Numbered from the stretch's first letter, positions 24,410 to 37,529 are shown. The stretch: 64,000 nucleotides of DNA from Lelliottia nimipressuralis (GCF_004402045.1 NZ_SOMG01000030.1:186001-250000), one strand, 5' to 3'. Numbers and translations are program-made. Notes: a model not told the origin generated them from the sequence alone.

Positions 24410-25342
24410 TTAATTTCGGGACAGGTAATCGACAATTTTTTGCGTATCGGATAACGAACAAAGACGCGTGCCCTGGTTGATGGTTGCGGCACTGCCTGCC
24501 GCCACGCCATAACGTGTCATTTCCAGCAGCGACGCGCCCTGCGCCAGTTTCAGCGTCATCGCGCCCACCATGCTGTCGCCAGCGCCTACCGTGCTCTGAC
24601 TTTTCATCGGCGGCGGGACAACCTGAACGGACGACGTTTCATCAACTGCCAGTGCCCCCTGAGGGCCAAGGGAAACCACGACGCGTCGTGCTTTGCCGCT
24701 GCGTACCAGCTCCTGCGCGGCAGTGAGAACATCATCAGGCTGCGTCAACGCGCGGTTGACCAGTGCGCTAAGCTCTTTCTGGTTGGGTTTGACCAGCTCA
24801 AGATTGCCCGGTACCAGGGCCGCCAGCAGGGCCTCGCCGCTGCTGTCGACAATGCAGCGGATCCCGCGTTGCTGCGCGGCCTGAATCAGCGCGGTTAACT
24901 TTTCCGGGCTTACGCCGGGCGGCAGGCTACCGCTTATTACCAGCAGCGCACCGCTTTCTATCGTCAGCACTTTCTCTTCAAGCTGACGAAATTCATCATC
25001 GCTAAGTTTCGCACCAGGCATGACAAAACGGTACTGCTCGCCGCTTGATTCCACGTGGACATGCAGGTTTTGCCGCGTCCAGTCTTTGGCCTCGACGGTC
25101 TCTGCGGCCACCTGTTCATCTGCCAGCAGAGAGACCAGGTGTTCGCCGGTGGCACCGCCGGCGGGGAAAATTGCCGTCGCTTTACCGCCGAGGTGCGTAA
25201 TGGCGCGCGCCACGTTGATACCGCCGCCGCCGGGCTCAAAGACAGGGGCGCTACAGCGCAATTTACCTTCCGGGTAAATCTGCGGCGTCAGGGTTGCGGA
25301 ATCAAGGGAAGGGGAGAGCGTCAGGGTGTAGATAGAAACCAT
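24410..25342 (-). CDS. pfkB: 6-phosphofructokinase II (PfkB type)
   Basis: This minor phosphofructokinase converts fructose-6-P to fructose-1,6-bisphosphate and belongs to the ribokinase/PfkB family. The 310-residue protein has signature 1 GGGGINVARAITHLGG near residue 39 and signature 2 STVGAGDSMVGAM near 250, with the catalytic Asp in GAGDS. AGGAGG lies 5 bases before the ATG at 25342, so this start is preferred to the ATG one codon upstream. It is divergent from ydiY. Confidence 0.96.
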   Translation of the reverse strand: MVSIYTLTLSPSLDSATLTPQIYPEGKLRCSAPVFEPGGGGINVARAITHLGGKATAIFPAGGATGEHLVSLLADEQVAAETVEAKDWTRQNLHVHVESSGEQYRFVMPGAKLSDDEFRQLEEKVLTIESGALLVISGSLPPGVSPEKLTALIQAAQQRGIRCIVDSSGEALLAALVPGNLELVKPNQKELSALVNRALTQPDDVLTAAQELVRSGKARRVVVSLGPQGALAVDETSSVQVVPPPMKSQSTVGAGDSMVGAMTLKLAQGASLLEMTRYGVAAGSAATINQGTRLCSLSDTQKIVDYLSRN

Positions 25343-25637
25343 CATTACCTCCTTTTAGCGTGGGTTCTTATTAGTCTGGCACCATTTGTCAGGAAGGCAA
25401 TGTAAATAACAGTATGATTTTAAATATGAATACTGACGAAAAGTGAGGCGCGGGTTATATAAAATAAAACGCTTTTTGGGATCGTTCTTATTCAAAAAAT
25501 GAAATAAGAAAACATTGCTATGTTATTTGCGGCTTTTTATAATTTGTTACCTTTCTCTGGACGCCTTGTCATTGATCCTCAAGAAAGATTCCGGGACCGT
25601 GTGGTCTCTTTTTTTGTTGTACGGACTCCTTAATAAA

Positions 25638-26396
25638 ATGAAGCTTTTAAAGACAGTTCCCGCTGCACTGATGCTGGCGGGTGGCGTGTTTGCAGCTATG
25701 AACGCAGCCGCCGATGATACCGTTTTTACTGTCATGGACGATCCCACCACCGCGAAAAAACCTTTTGAAGGTAACCTGAACGCAGGGTATCTGGCACAAT
25801 CCGGTAACACGAAAAGCTCTTCTCTGACGGCGGACAGTACGCTCACCTGGTACGGTAGCAACACCGCCTGGTCTCTGTGGGGCAATGCCAGCAACACGTC
25901 CGCTAATGACGAACGCTCTTCCGAGAAATATGCGGCAGGCGGACGTAGCCGTTACAACATGACTGACTATGACTACCTGTTTGGTCAGGCAAGCTGGTTA
26001 ACCGACCGTTACAACGGATATCGTCAGCGCGATGTGTTTACCGCCGGTTATGGTCGCCAGTTCCTGAATGGTCCGGTACACAGCTTCCGCTTTGAATTCG
26101 GTCCGGGTGTGCGTTATGACGAGTACACCGATGGTGATACCAAAACCCAACCGCTCGGTTACGCTTCCGGTACCTATGCCTGGCAGATGACGGACAACAC
26201 CAAATTTACCCAGGGTGTTTCAGTATTTGGTGCCGACGATACGACGCTGAACTCTGAGACGGCGCTGAACGTGGCTATCAACGAGCACTTTGGTCTGAAA
26301 GTGGCTTACAACGTGACCTGGAACTCTTCACCACCAGAAACTGCACCGGATCATACCGATCGCAGAACCACGATTTCACTGGGTTACAGAATGTAA
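25638..26396 (+). CDS. ydiY: YdiY, acid-inducible putative outer-membrane protein (DUF481)
   Basis: YdiY is a DUF481-family protein of unknown function, described in E. coli as acid-inducible. The 252-residue precursor has a signal peptide with cleavage after AAMNAAA (near residue 24). A mature chain rich in alternating polar and aromatic residues follows and ends in ISLGYRM, which suits an outer-membrane beta-barrel. The start at 25638 gives the signal peptide; an in-frame ATG at 25515 adds an unrelated hydrophobic lead and was rejected. Confidence 0.9.
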   Translation: MKLLKTVPAALMLAGGVFAAMNAAADDTVFTVMDDPTTAKKPFEGNLNAGYLAQSGNTKSSSLTADSTLTWYGSNTAWSLWGNASNTSANDERSSEKYAAGGRSRYNMTDYDYLFGQASWLTDRYNGYRQRDVFTAGYGRQFLNGPVHSFRFEFGPGVRYDEYTDGDTKTQPLGYASGTYAWQMTDNTKFTQGVSVFGADDTTLNSETALNVAINEHFGLKVAYNVTWNSSPPETAPDHTDRRTTISLGYRM

Positions 26397-26402
26397 TAAT
26401 GG

Positions 26403-26432
26403 CGGGCCGATGATGTTGTCGGCCCGTATTTC
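26403..26432 (+). terminator. Terminator after ydiY
   Basis: CGGGCCGA (26403-26410) pairs with TCGGCCCG (26419-26426) and is followed by TATTTC, a few bases after the ydiY stop. Confidence 0.75.
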
Positions 26433-26476
26433 AGCTCAGGCCTTTTGACGTCCCTTCTGATTACTGCTATTCGCCT

Positions 26477-26584
26477 CTAGCCCCAAATCATTGCCGCCCA
26501 ACGAAGTAGCAGCATTGCGCCGCAGATGGCAATCAGCACCAGCACCATTTTCCAGTGTTTTACGGCAAATCGTTTTGTTGGCAT
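26477..26584 (-). CDS. yniD: Small membrane protein YniD (35 aa)
   Basis: This 35-residue protein opens MPTKRFAVKHWKM, continues with one hydrophobic helix (VLVLIAICGAMLLLRW) and ends AAMIWG. It closely matches the E. coli small protein YniD as I remember it. The positively charged N-terminus before the helix predicts an N-in orientation. It is antisense to nothing and lies alone between ydiY and thrS. Its function is unknown. Confidence 0.85.
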   Translation of the reverse strand: MPTKRFAVKHWKMVLVLIAICGAMLLLRWAAMIWG

Positions 26585-26682
26585 AACCTAATCCTTGTCC
26601 GTTGATATCCACAGTCTACCAAACAGGGCCGAAATATGCCCCTTCTCAGGATCGATTGGGTTATGCCAGCGCAGGGTTAGGC

Positions 26683-26775
26683 TCAGAACCAGTGGAATCG
26701 TTCGGCGAGAATCAACAATAAACCTGTGGCTGAAAGGATGTTCAATATCACAACCGTTCTACTAGATACGTTCAT
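26683..26775 (-). CDS. YncL-like small membrane protein (30 aa)
   Basis: The 30-residue product starts MNVSSRTVVILNILSATG, has a single hydrophobic helix and ends ILAERFHWF. It strongly resembles the E. coli stress-induced small protein YncL (MNVSSRTVVLINFFAAVG... from memory), which is encoded elsewhere in K-12. AAAGGTG sits 6 bases before the ATG. A longer in-frame start at 26886 would add 37 residues without family support. Function unknown. Confidence 0.7.
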   Translation of the reverse strand: MNVSSRTVVILNILSATGLLLILAERFHWF

Positions 26776-26944
26776 GGTATGCACCTTTGGGTTTAAAGAC
26801 CTGTTCAAGAGTAGCCCAGCATTTCTGGAATGCGAGCACCGGGAATATGCGACCTGCAAATTCATGCGAAAGTGCCAGCGCATCAATCTGCCGGCAGAGG
26901 GTGCAATCTCCCTTTTGTTAGTGTTAACATTACAAGCCTTGCTG

Positions 26945-27098
26945 TAAATCCGACGTAGTCTGATTTTCGGCAGGTGAATGATGACGAACCAATTTGACGA
27001 TTGTTGGTCAGATGGTGTCGTAATCTATTGTCAAATCACGATTATTTTCTTTGTATATGCTCTTATGTGTGGGGCATCACTGCAAATAAGGATATAAA
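26945..27098 (+). promoter_or_regulatory. thrS leader with translational operator (candidate)
   Basis: The 150 bases upstream of thrS hold no gene but are well ordered. They end GCTCTTATGTGTGGGGCATC and ACTGCAAATAAGGATATAAA before the ATG, very like the E. coli thrS leader, where threonyl-tRNA synthetase binds a tRNA-like operator and represses its own translation. Exact operator limits cannot be set by eye. Confidence 0.6.
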
Positions 27099-29027
27099 AT
27101 GCCTGTAATTACTCTTCCTGATGGCAGCCAACGCCATTTCGACCACGCTGTTAGCCCAATGGATGTTGCCCTGGACATCGGTCCTGGTCTCGCGAAGGCG
27201 ACCATCGCCGGCCGCGTTAACGGTGAACTGGTTGATGCGTCCGATCTGATCGAAAACGATGCGACGCTTGCAATCATTACCGCGAAAGACGAAGAAGGTC
27301 TGGAGATCATTCGTCACTCCTGCGCGCACCTGCTTGGCCATGCTATCAAACAGCTGTGGCCAAACACCAAAATGGCGATCGGTCCGGTTATCGACAATGG
27401 TTTCTACTACGACGTTGACCTTGATCACACCCTGACTCAGGAAGATATAGACGCGCTCGAAAAACGTATGCACGAGCTCGCCGAAACGAACTATGACGTC
27501 ATCAAGAAGAAAGTCAGCTGGCACGAAGCGCGTGAAACCTTCGTGAAGCGTGGCGAGAGCTACAAGGTCTCAATTCTTGACGAAAACATTTCGCATGATG
27601 ACAAGCCTGGCTTGTATCATCACGAAGAATACGTCGACATGTGCCGTGGACCGCACGTGCCGAACATGCGCTTCTGTCATCACTTCAAACTGATGAAGAT
27701 CGCGGGTGCCTACTGGCGCGGCGACAGCAACAACAAGATGTTGCAGCGTATTTATGGTACCGCGTGGGCCGATAAAAAAGCCCTGAACGCGTACCTGCTG
27801 CGCCTGGAAGAGGCCGCGAAGCGTGACCACCGTAAAATCGGTAAGCAGCTTGACCTGTACCACATGCAGGAAGAAGCGCCGGGTATGGTGTTCTGGCATA
27901 ACGATGGCTGGACTATCTTCCGTGAACTGGAAACCTTCGTACGCTCCAAGCTGAAAGAGTACCAGTATCAGGAAGTGAAGGGCCCGTTCATGATGGACCG
28001 TGTGCTGTGGGAAAAAACCGGCCACTGGGACAACTACAAAGATGCGATGTTCACCACCTCTTCTGAGAACCGTGAATATTGCATTAAGCCAATGAACTGC
28101 CCAGGCCACGTTCAGATCTTCAACCAGGGTCTGAAATCCTACCGCGATCTGCCGCTGCGTATGGCGGAGTTCGGTAGCTGCCACCGTAACGAACCATCAG
28201 GTGCGCTGCACGGTCTGATGCGTGTTCGTGGCTTTACTCAGGATGATGCGCATATCTTCTGTACGGAAGATCAGGTACGTGATGAAGTTAACGCCTGTAT
28301 TCGTATGGTCTACGATATGTACAGCACCTTTGGCTTCGAGAAAATCGTGGTCAAACTCTCAACGCGTCCGGAAAAACGTATCGGTAGCGATGAGACATGG
28401 GATCGCGCAGAAGCGGATCTTGCCGTGGCGCTGGAAGAGAACGGCATTCCGTTCGAATACCAGCTGGGCGAGGGCGCATTCTACGGTCCGAAAATTGAAT
28501 TTACCCTGTATGACTGTCTCGACAGAGCTTGGCAGTGCGGTACTGTACAGCTGGACTTCTCCCTGCCTCAGCGTCTTAGCGCCTCTTATGTTGGCGAAGA
28601 CAACGAGCGTCAGGTGCCGGTAATGATTCACCGTGCAATCCTCGGTTCTCTGGAGCGCTTCATCGGCATCCTGACCGAAGAGTTTGCAGGCTTCTTCCCA
28701 ACCTGGCTTGCGCCAGTGCAGGTTGTCGTGATGAATATTACCGATTCTCAGGCGGATTACGTTAAAGAATTGACGCAGAAACTTCAAAATGCGGGCATTC
28801 GCGTAAAAGCAGACTTGAGAAATGAGAAGATTGGCTTTAAAATCCGCGAGCACACTTTACGTCGTGTCCCGTATATGTTGGTCTGTGGTGATAAAGAGGT
28901 GGAAGCAGGCAAAGTTGCCGTTCGCACCCGCCGTGGTAAAGACCTGGGCAGCCTGGACGTAAGTGAAGTGATTGAGAAGCTGCAACAAGAGATTCGCAGC
29001 CGCAGTCTTCAACAACTGGAGGAATAA
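27099..29027 (+). CDS. thrS: Threonyl-tRNA synthetase
   Basis: This class II synthetase charges tRNA-Thr. The 642-residue protein is full length: an N-terminal TGS domain (1-61), the editing domain with the HxxxH motif [10 protein letters not shown] (about 70), the catalytic core with the zinc-ligand Cys in [12 protein letters not shown], and a C-terminal anticodon-binding domain (about 535-642). It heads the translation cluster; the infC start follows after 3 bases. Confidence 0.98.
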   Translation: MPVITLPDGSQRHFDHAVSPMDVALDIGPGLAKATIAGRVNGELVDASDLIENDATLAIITAKDEEGLEIIRHSCAHLLGHAIKQLWPNTKMAIGPVIDNGFYYDVDLDHTLTQEDIDALEKRMHELAETNYDVIKKKVSWHEARETFVKRGESYKVSILDENISHDDKPGLYHHEEYVDMCRGPHVPNMRFCHHFKLMKIAGAYWRGDSNNKMLQRIYGTAWADKKALNAYLLRLEEAAKRDHRKIGKQLDLYHMQEEAPGMVFWHNDGWTIFRELETFVRSKLKEYQYQEVKGPFMMDRVLWEKTGHWDNYKDAMFTTSSENREYCIKPMNCPGHVQIFNQGLKSYRDLPLRMAEFGSCHRNEPSGALHGLMRVRGFTQDDAHIFCTEDQVRDEVNACIRMVYDMYSTFGFEKIVVKLSTRPEKRIGSDETWDRAEADLAVALEENGIPFEYQLGEGAFYGPKIEFTLYDCLDRAWQCGTVQLDFSLPQRLSASYVGEDNERQVPVMIHRAILGSLERFIGILTEEFAGFFPTWLAPVQVVVMNITDSQADYVKELTQKLQNAGIRVKADLRNEKIGFKIREHTLRRVPYMLVCGDKEVEAGKVAVRTRRGKDLGSLDVSEVIEKLQQEIRSRSLQQLEE

Positions 29028-29868
<841 letters not shown>

Positions 29869-29895
29869 GCCGTTAACGTTTAATTTTTTTACTAA

Positions 29896-30276
<381 letters not shown>

Positions 30277-30284
30277 GCCAGTTG

Positions 30285-30314
30285 AAAGAGGGGGCTTTGC
30301 TCCCTCTTTTGTTT
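30285..30314 (+). terminator. Terminator after rplT
   Basis: AAAGAGGG (30285-30292) pairs with CCCTCTTT (30302-30309), and TGTTTT follows, a few bases after the rplT stop. Confidence 0.8.
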
Positions 30315-30398
30315 TAACATCATCAGAACATTGACTTTTACCGGTCCAGGCTTTTCAATAAGGTCTTAACGGTTTTTACCCTACAAGGTAACGCAAGC

Positions 30399-30443
30399 AT
30401 GAATGCTGCTATTTTCCGCTTCTTCTTTTACTTTAGCACCTGA
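30399..30443 (+). CDS. pheM: Phe-tRNA synthetase operon leader peptide
   Basis: The 14-residue peptide [14 protein letters not shown] has five Phe codons, four of them within five residues. Ribosome stalling there under Phe-tRNA shortage prevents the downstream terminator from forming and so raises pheST expression. It is the classic pheM attenuator peptide. Confidence 0.95.
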
Positions 30444-30490
30444 GTTCAGGAGGCTAGCGCGTGAAAGATGAAACGAAAAACAGCGCCAGA

Positions 30491-30517
30491 TAAGCCTCCC
30501 GATGGAGGCTTTTTTTG
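30491..30517 (+). terminator. pheST transcription attenuator
   Basis: AAGCCTCC-cgat-GGAGGCTTTTTTT is a strong intrinsic terminator 48 bases after the pheM stop and 64 bases before pheS. Together with pheM it forms the attenuation control. Confidence 0.93.
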
Positions 30518-30538
30518 TGCCTGAATTTGAGAGAATAA

Positions 30539-31564
<1,026 letters not shown>

Positions 31565-31579
31565 GGGCAGGACAGAACA

Positions 31580-33967
31580 ATGAAATTCAGTGAACTGTGG
31601 TTACGCGAATGGGTGAATACCACGCTGGACAGCGACGCGCTTTCTAACCAGATCACCATGGCGGGTCTGGAAGTGGATGGTGTTGAGCCGGTTTCAGGGG
31701 CATTCAACGGCGTGGTGGTTGGTGAAGTGGTGGAGTGCGGTCAGCACCCTAACGCTGACAAACTGCGCGTAACAAAGGTTAATGTGGGCGGCGACCGTCT
31801 GCTGGATATCGTCTGCGGTGCGCCAAACTGCCGTCAGGGGCTGAAAGTGGCCGTGGCGACCGTGGGTGCGGTGCTGCCGGGTGATTTCAAAATTAAAGCT
31901 GCCAAACTGCGCGGTGAGCCGTCTGAAGGCATGCTGTGCTCGTTCTCCGAGCTGGGTATTTCCGACGATCACAACGGCATCATTGAGCTACCGCTGGATG
32001 CGCCAATCGGCACCGATATCCGCGAATATCTGAAGCTTGATGACAACACCATCGAAATCAGCGTCACGCCAAACCGCGCTGACTGCTTAGGTATCATCGG
32101 CGTGGCGCGCGACGTTGCCGTGCTGAACCAGACCGAGCTGAACGCGCCGGAGATCGCCCCGGTTGAAGCGACCATCAGTGACGTGCTGCCTATTCAGGTT
32201 GACGCTGCGGATGCTTGCCCACGCTATCTTGGTCGCGTGGTGAAAGGCATCAACGTTAAAGCGCCAACCCCGCTGTGGATGAAAGAAAAACTGCGTCGTT
32301 GCGGTATCCGTTCTATCGATGCGGTAGTTGACGTGACTAACTACGTTCTGCTGGAGCTGGGCCAGCCGATGCATGCGTTCGATAAAGATCGTATCGAAGG
32401 CGGTATTGTGGTCCGTATGGCGAAAGAGGGTGAAACCCTGGTTCTGCTGGACGGCAGCGAAGCGAAACTGAACGCTGACACGCTGGTTATTGCCGACCAC
32501 GCTAAAGCGCTGGCAATGGGTGGTATCTTCGGCGGTGAACACTCTGGCGTGAACGATGAGACGCAAAACGTGCTGCTGGAATGCGCGTTCTTCAGCCCGC
32601 TCTCTATCACCGGTCGCGCACGTCGTCATGGCCTGCACACCGATGCCTCACATCGCTACGAGCGCGGCGTTGACCCGGCGCTGCAGTACAAAGCGATGGA
32701 ACGTGCGACCCGTCTGCTGATCGACATCTGCGGCGGTGAAGCGGGCCCGGTTATCGACGTCACCAGTGAAGAGACTCTGCCGAAGCGCGCAACCATCACC
32801 CTGCGTCGCAGCAAGCTGGATCGCCTGATTGGGCACCATGTTGCCGATGCGCAGGTGACCGATATCCTGAAGCGTCTGGGTTGCGACGTGACCGAAGGCC
32901 AGGACGAGTGGAAAGCCGTTGCGCCATCCTGGCGTTTCGATATGGAAATCGAAGAAGATCTGGTGGAAGAAGTGGCCCGCGTATACGGCTACAACAACAT
33001 CCCTGACGAGCCTGTCCAGGCCGGTCTGGTGATGGGTTCCCACCGTGAAGCCGACCTGTCCCTGAAGCGTGTGAAAACCATGCTGAACGACAAAGGCTAC
33101 CAGGAAGTGATCACCTACAGCTTTGTTGATCCAAAACTGCAGCAGCTGATCCACCCGGGCCAGGAAGCGCTGATCCTGCCAAGCCCAATCTCCAGCGAAA
33201 TGTCTGCAATGCGTCTGTCCCTGTGGACGGGGCTGCTGGGCACTATCGTTTATAACCAGAATCGCCAGCAAAACCGCGTGCGAATTTTCGAAAGCGGTTT
33301 GCGCTTTGTGCCGGATAATCAGGCAAATTTAGGCATCCGTCAGGATCTCATGCTGGCTGGCGCTATCAGCGGTAACCGCTATGAAGAGCACTGGGACCTG
33401 GCAAAAGGCACGGTTGATTTCTACGATATGAAGGGCGATCTGGAAGCGATTCTGGATCTGACCGGTAAATTATCTGAAATTGAATTCCGCGCAGAAGCCA
33501 TCCCGGCGCTGCATCCGGGCCAGAGCGCGGCCATCTATTTAGACGGTAAACGCGTTGGTTTCATTGGGGTTGTTCACCCTGAGCTGGAGCGTAAACTGGA
33601 CCTGAACGGCCGTACCATCGTGTTTGAGCTGGAATGGAACCTGGTGGCAGACCGCGTGATTCCTCAGGCTCAGGACGTCTCCCGCTTCCCGGCAAACCGC
33701 CGTGACATCGCGGTTGTGGTCGCGGAAAACGTGCCCGCAGCAGATATTTTGGCCGAATGTAAGAAAGTTGGCGTAAATCAGGTAGTTGGCGTAAACTTAT
33801 TTGACGTGTACCGCGGCAAGGGCGTAGCAGAAGGTTTCAAGAGCCTCGCTATTAGCCTTATCCTTCAGGATACCAGCCGTACACTCGAAGAAGAGGAGAT
33901 TGCCGCTACCGTCGCCAAATGTGTAGAGGCATTAAAAGAGCGATTCCAGGCATCATTGAGGGATTGA
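31580..33967 (+). CDS. pheT: Phenylalanyl-tRNA synthetase beta subunit
   Basis: PheT contributes tRNA binding and editing of mischarged Tyr-tRNA-Phe. The 795-residue protein is full length: an N-terminal EMAP/OB-like tRNA-binding domain (about 39-150), B3/B4 editing domain (about 210-375), B5 domain (about 400-475) and a C-terminal ferredoxin-fold anticodon-binding domain (about 700-795). The frame is intact, and ihfA starts 4 bases after the stop. Confidence 0.98.
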   Translation: MKFSELWLREWVNTTLDSDALSNQITMAGLEVDGVEPVSGAFNGVVVGEVVECGQHPNADKLRVTKVNVGGDRLLDIVCGAPNCRQGLKVAVATVGAVLPGDFKIKAAKLRGEPSEGMLCSFSELGISDDHNGIIELPLDAPIGTDIREYLKLDDNTIEISVTPNRADCLGIIGVARDVAVLNQTELNAPEIAPVEATISDVLPIQVDAADACPRYLGRVVKGINVKAPTPLWMKEKLRRCGIRSIDAVVDVTNYVLLELGQPMHAFDKDRIEGGIVVRMAKEGETLVLLDGSEAKLNADTLVIADHAKALAMGGIFGGEHSGVNDETQNVLLECAFFSPLSITGRARRHGLHTDASHRYERGVDPALQYKAMERATRLLIDICGGEAGPVIDVTSEETLPKRATITLRRSKLDRLIGHHVADAQVTDILKRLGCDVTEGQDEWKAVAPSWRFDMEIEEDLVEEVARVYGYNNIPDEPVQAGLVMGSHREADLSLKRVKTMLNDKGYQEVITYSFVDPKLQQLIHPGQEALILPSPISSEMSAMRLSLWTGLLGTIVYNQNRQQNRVRIFESGLRFVPDNQANLGIRQDLMLAGAISGNRYEEHWDLAKGTVDFYDMKGDLEAILDLTGKLSEIEFRAEAIPALHPGQSAAIYLDGKRVGFIGVVHPELERKLDLNGRTIVFELEWNLVADRVIPQAQDVSRFPANRRDIAVVVAENVPAADILAECKKVGVNQVVGVNLFDVYRGKGVAEGFKSLAISLILQDTSRTLEEEEIAATVAKCVEALKERFQASLRD

Positions 33968-33971
33968 ACCT

Positions 33972-34271
33972 ATGGCGCTTACAAAAGCTGAAATGTCAGA
34001 ATATCTGTTTGATAAGCTTGGGCTTAGCAAACGGGATGCCAAAGAGCTGGTAGAGCTGTTTTTCGAAGAGATCCGTCGTGCTCTGGAAAATGGTGAGCAG
34101 GTAAAACTCTCCGGTTTTGGCAATTTTGATTTGCGAGACAAAAACCAACGTCCGGGTCGCAACCCGAAGACGGGGGAAGATATTCCCATTACAGCCCGCC
34201 GCGTGGTGACCTTCAGACCCGGCCAGAAGTTAAAAAGCCGTGTCGAAAACGCAACGCCCAAAGCAGAGTAA
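33972..34271 (+). CDS. ihfA: Integration host factor alpha subunit
   Basis: IhfA pairs with IhfB to bend DNA sharply at specific sites and acts in recombination, replication and sigma-54 transcription, including probably the ast promoter. The 99-residue protein is complete. The beta-arm that enters the minor groove is present, with [17 protein letters not shown] around the conserved Pro. It is at the end of the pheST operon and is followed by a strong terminator. Confidence 0.98.
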   Translation: MALTKAEMSEYLFDKLGLSKRDAKELVELFFEEIRRALENGEQVKLSGFGNFDLRDKNQRPGRNPKTGEDIPITARRVVTFRPGQKLKSRVENATPKAE

Positions 34272-34285
34272 TATGAACTAACCAA

Positions 34286-34312
34286 AAAGGCCGCCCACGC
34301 GGCCTTTTTTCT
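34286..34312 (+). terminator. Terminator after ihfA
   Basis: AAAAGGCCGC-ccac-GCGGCCTTTTTT is a strong intrinsic terminator about 15 bases after the ihfA stop. Confidence 0.94.
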
Positions 34313-34375
34313 TTGCGCTCTCTGGTAAACCCACCGTAAAATCAATTACATCTCACGCTACTAATAACCGTACAT

Positions 34376-35356
34376 ATGCTTGATTATGCCCATCGCCAGC
34401 ACCGTTCCGATCGACGTCGCCTGTTTTTGCTGGTGCTGTTGCTCATTGTCGCCGCGGGTGTAAGCCTCTGCGCCGGCGACAGATGGATAGGGCCCGGAAG
34501 CTGGTGGGGGCCTGACGGGCAGCTCTTCGTCTGGCAAATTCGTCTACCGCGCACCGTCGCGGTGATTCTGGTAGGTGCCTCGCTGGCGCTGTGCGGTACC
34601 ATTATGCAGGCGTTGTTTGATAACCCGCTGGCGGAGCCCGGGCTGCTCGGCGTGTCGAACGGCGCAGGCGTGGGGCTGATTGCGGCGGTGATGCTGGGCG
34701 GGGGAGAACTCTCCGGATGGGGGATTAGCCTGAGCGCTATTCTCGGCGCATTAGTGATAACAGCGATCCTTCTTCGCTTCGCCAGACGGCACTTATCCAC
34801 CAGCCGCCTGCTGCTTGCCGGCGTGGCGCTGGGGATAATCTGCAGCGCGCTGATGACCTGGGCGGTCTACTTCTCGACATCCTTTGACTTGCGCCAGCTG
34901 ATGTACTGGATGATGGGCGGCTTTGGCGGCGTTGACTGGCACCAGGGATGGCTAATGGCGCTGCTGGTACCGGTTATCGCGTGGGCTGCCCTGCAGGCGC
35001 AGCCGCTGAATATGCTCGCGCTGGGTGAAACCTCCGCCCGCCAGCTCGGGATGCCAATAGGGTTCTGGCGTAATGTGCTGGTCATCGCCATTGGCTGGCT
35101 GGTCGGCGTTAGCGTCGCCCTGGCGGGCGCGATTGGCTTTATCGGTCTGGTTATTCCGCACATGCTGCGGCTATGTGGCCTCACGGACCATCGAACCTTA
35201 CTTCCGGCCTCGGCTGTTGCCGGGGCCGTCACGCTGCTGGTCGCCGATATCATCGCCCGGCTTGCCCTGACAGCCGCAGAGCTACCCATTGGCGTGGTGA
35301 CCGCCACGCTGGGCGCGCCGGTATTTATCTGGCTACTATTAAAAGCTGGACGTTAA
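34376..35356 (+). CDS. btuC: Vitamin B12 ABC transporter permease
   Basis: BtuC is the inner-membrane channel of the BtuCDF cobalamin importer. The 326-residue FecCD-family protein has about ten membrane segments and the conserved motifs [20 protein letters not shown] and [17 protein letters not shown], the latter being the coupling helix that meets BtuD. It ends [15 protein letters not shown]. No strong ribosome site is visible, but the start fits the family. btuE follows after 35 bases. Confidence 0.95.
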   Translation: MLDYAHRQHRSDRRRLFLLVLLLIVAAGVSLCAGDRWIGPGSWWGPDGQLFVWQIRLPRTVAVILVGASLALCGTIMQALFDNPLAEPGLLGVSNGAGVGLIAAVMLGGGELSGWGISLSAILGALVITAILLRFARRHLSTSRLLLAGVALGIICSALMTWAVYFSTSFDLRQLMYWMMGGFGGVDWHQGWLMALLVPVIAWAALQAQPLNMLALGETSARQLGMPIGFWRNVLVIAIGWLVGVSVALAGAIGFIGLVIPHMLRLCGLTDHRTLLPASAVAGAVTLLVADIIARLALTAAELPIGVVTATLGAPVFIWLLLKAGR

Positions 35357-35391
35357 ATCACTATACCCGTAAGACAACCTGAGGGAATGCT

Positions 35392-35943
35392 ATGCAGTCA
35401 GATATCCTGAATACTGAAGTGACCACCATTGATGGCGAAAACACTACGCTTGAAGGCTACAAAGGTAACGTGTTGCTCATCGTCAACGTGGCATCCAAAT
35501 GTGGCCTGACGCCACAGTACGAGCAGCTGGAAAACATTCAGAAGGCCTGGGAGAAGGACGGTTTCACCGTGCTGGGTTTCCCATGCAATCAGTTCCTGGG
35601 ACAGGAGCCGGGCAGCGAAGAGGAAATCAAAACGTTTTGCAGCACCACCTACGGCGTGACGTTCCCACTGTTCAGCAAAATCGACGTCAACGGTGAAGCT
35701 CGCCATCCTTTGTATACGAAGCTGATCGCTGCCGCACCGAAAGCCGTTGCGCCGGAAGGAAGCGGTTTCTATGAACGCATGGCCAGCAAAGGCCGCGCGC
35801 CGCTCTATCCGGACGACATTCTGTGGAACTTCGAAAAATTCCTGATTGGCCGTGATGGCCAGGTCGTTCAGCGTTTTTCACCGGATATGACGCCTGAAGA
35901 TCCGATTGTCATGGAATCTATCAAGCTGGCGCTGGCGAAATAA
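35392..35943 (+). CDS. btuE: Thioredoxin/glutathione peroxidase BtuE
   Basis: BtuE reduces peroxides using thioredoxin, and it is not required for B12 transport despite its place in btuCED. The 183-residue glutathione-peroxidase-family protein has the catalytic Cys in [16 protein letters not shown], the Gln-bearing motif [14 protein letters not shown], and [12 protein letters not shown] with the catalytic Trp/Asn. The stop overlaps the btuD start (TAATG). Confidence 0.95.
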   Translation: MQSDILNTEVTTIDGENTTLEGYKGNVLLIVNVASKCGLTPQYEQLENIQKAWEKDGFTVLGFPCNQFLGQEPGSEEEIKTFCSTTYGVTFPLFSKIDVNGEARHPLYTKLIAAAPKAVAPEGSGFYERMASKGRAPLYPDDILWNFEKFLIGRDGQVVQRFSPDMTPEDPIVMESIKLALAK

Positions 35944-36698
35944 TGTCTTTGCTAATGCAGCTCACGGACGTTGCCGAGAAGGGACGTCTGGAACCGATAA
36001 CCGGTACCCTCAATGCGGGAGAAATCCTGCATCTTGTTGGGCCGAACGGCGCAGGGAAAAGCACGCTGCTGGCGCGGATGGCAGGCCTGACCGGCGGAGC
36101 AGGGCGGATAACGTTGCTGGAGCATACGCTTGCCGACTGGTCGCCGGTCTCGCTGGCGCATCGGCGCAGTTACCTCGTTCAGCAGCAACTGCCACCCTTT
36201 GCCATGCCTGTCTGGCACTATCTGATGCTGCATTTGCACGACAAACAACATACGGCACTGCTGACGGACGTGGCTGCGGCCCTGGGGCTGGAAGATAAAC
36301 TGTCCCGGCATGCCAGCCAGCTTTCCGGGGGGGAATGGCAGCGGGTGCGTCTGGCGGCTGTTATCGTTCAGATCCACCCGGCAGGTAATCCTCACGGGCG
36401 GATGCTGCTGCTCGATGAACCCATGAGCGGTCTGGATGTGGCGCAGCAGGCGGCGCTGGATACGCTGTTAAGCGCCCTGAGCCGAAAAGGCATCGCCGTG
36501 GTGATGAGCAGTCACGACCTCAACCATACCTTGCGTCATGCCCACCGGGTGTGGCTGCTGTCGCGTGGAAAGATGATCGCCAGCGGTACGCGGGATCAGG
36601 TTCTTACGCCACCCAATCTTGCCCGCGCGTACAATATGTCGTTTCGCAGGCTAGATATAGAGGGACATAAGATGCTGATTTCTACCGGGCAGGAGTAA
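35943..36698 (+). CDS. btuD: Vitamin B12 ABC transporter ATPase
   Basis: BtuD powers BtuC by ATP hydrolysis. The 251-residue protein has the Walker A motif GPNGAGKST near residue 33, the ABC signature [12 protein letters not shown] near 127, Walker [13 protein letters not shown] near 156 and the switch His in SSHDLNHTL. Its start overlaps btuE, so the two are translationally coupled. It is two residues longer than the common form. Confidence 0.95.
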   Translation: MSLLMQLTDVAEKGRLEPITGTLNAGEILHLVGPNGAGKSTLLARMAGLTGGAGRITLLEHTLADWSPVSLAHRRSYLVQQQLPPFAMPVWHYLMLHLHDKQHTALLTDVAAALGLEDKLSRHASQLSGGEWQRVRLAAVIVQIHPAGNPHGRMLLLDEPMSGLDVAQQAALDTLLSALSRKGIAVVMSSHDLNHTLRHAHRVWLLSRGKMIASGTRDQVLTPPNLARAYNMSFRRLDIEGHKMLISTGQE

Positions 36699-36771
36699 CC
36701 GTTTCTTGCCTGTTAGCACAATTGCACGCTAAATTACGAAAAGAATAAAAAAAGCAGAGGATTCGTCTGAA

Positions 36772-37236
36772 ATGCGATTCTGGTTTATCCTGATGGCCGC
36801 ACTCTTTCTTGCGGGATGCAGTAGCCATCGTGCCACGCCGCCTAACCCACGGCTTTCAGATTCGATCACCGTCATCGCCAGCCTCAACGATCAGCTGAGC
36901 AACTGGCGCGGCACCCCTTATCGCTACGGCGGCATGAGCCGGGGTGGTGTGGATTGTTCCGGCTTTGTTCTGATGACATTTCGCGACAAGTTTGATTTAC
37001 AGCTACCGCGCGAAACGCGCAAACAGGCTGAAATCGGTACTGAAATTGATAAAGACGATCTTCTGCCTGGGGACCTGGTTTTCTTCAAAACCGGATCGGG
37101 TGAAAGCGGTCTTCATGTGGGGATATATGATACAGACAATCAGTTTATTCACGCCTCAACCAGTCGCGGCGTGATGCGCTCATCTCTTGATAATGTTTAC
37201 TGGCGTAAAAATTTCTGGCAGGCACGACGTATATAG
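36772..37236 (+). CDS. nlpC: NlpC/P60 lipoprotein (putative peptidoglycan endopeptidase)
   Basis: NlpC is the type member of the NlpC/P60 cysteine peptidase family; its cell-wall substrate in enterobacteria is not well defined. The 154-residue precursor has the lipobox LAGC with Cys at residue 15, the catalytic Cys in GGVDCSGFV and the catalytic His in GLHVGIYD. It lies 73 bases after btuD, as in E. coli. Confidence 0.94.
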   Translation: MRFWFILMAALFLAGCSSHRATPPNPRLSDSITVIASLNDQLSNWRGTPYRYGGMSRGGVDCSGFVLMTFRDKFDLQLPRETRKQAEIGTEIDKDDLLPGDLVFFKTGSGESGLHVGIYDTDNQFIHASTSRGVMRSSLDNVYWRKNFWQARRI

Positions 37237-37260
37237 ACTTCGTCGGACGCATCTCTTATG

Positions 37261-37294
37261 ACGGCATGGTAACTAATAAACCATGCCGTTTTTC
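37261..37294 (+). terminator. Terminator after nlpC
   Basis: ACGGCATGG (37261-37269) pairs with CCATGCCGT (37281-37289), followed by TTTTTC. The rest of the gap up to ydiV is AT-rich and holds no gene; it should hold the ydiV promoter. Confidence 0.85.
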
Positions 37295-37529
37295 TCAAAT
37301 AAGATGATTAAAGTTAAATTTGCCTAAAATTATGTAAGCTCGCATGTGTCTGTTTTATCTAAAACTGGCTATTATTCTGTAACCAGGATAAGATTATTTT
37401 AGATTCAGGGATAAATCTGAAAATTAATACGGAACTAATGAAATTAATCTTATTAAAATCAAGACAGTGGAATTGTGTCGGCAATTGCTCCAGGATGTCC
37501 TCTCTCATCTTTAATGCGGGGCGAGTGCA

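Noticed and set aside
25515-25637. Upstream extension of ydiY
   Set aside because: It adds a hydrophobic stretch ahead of an already complete signal peptide.
26776-26886. Long form of the YncL-like small gene
   Set aside because: The extra 37 residues lack family support, and the inner ATG has a good ribosome site.
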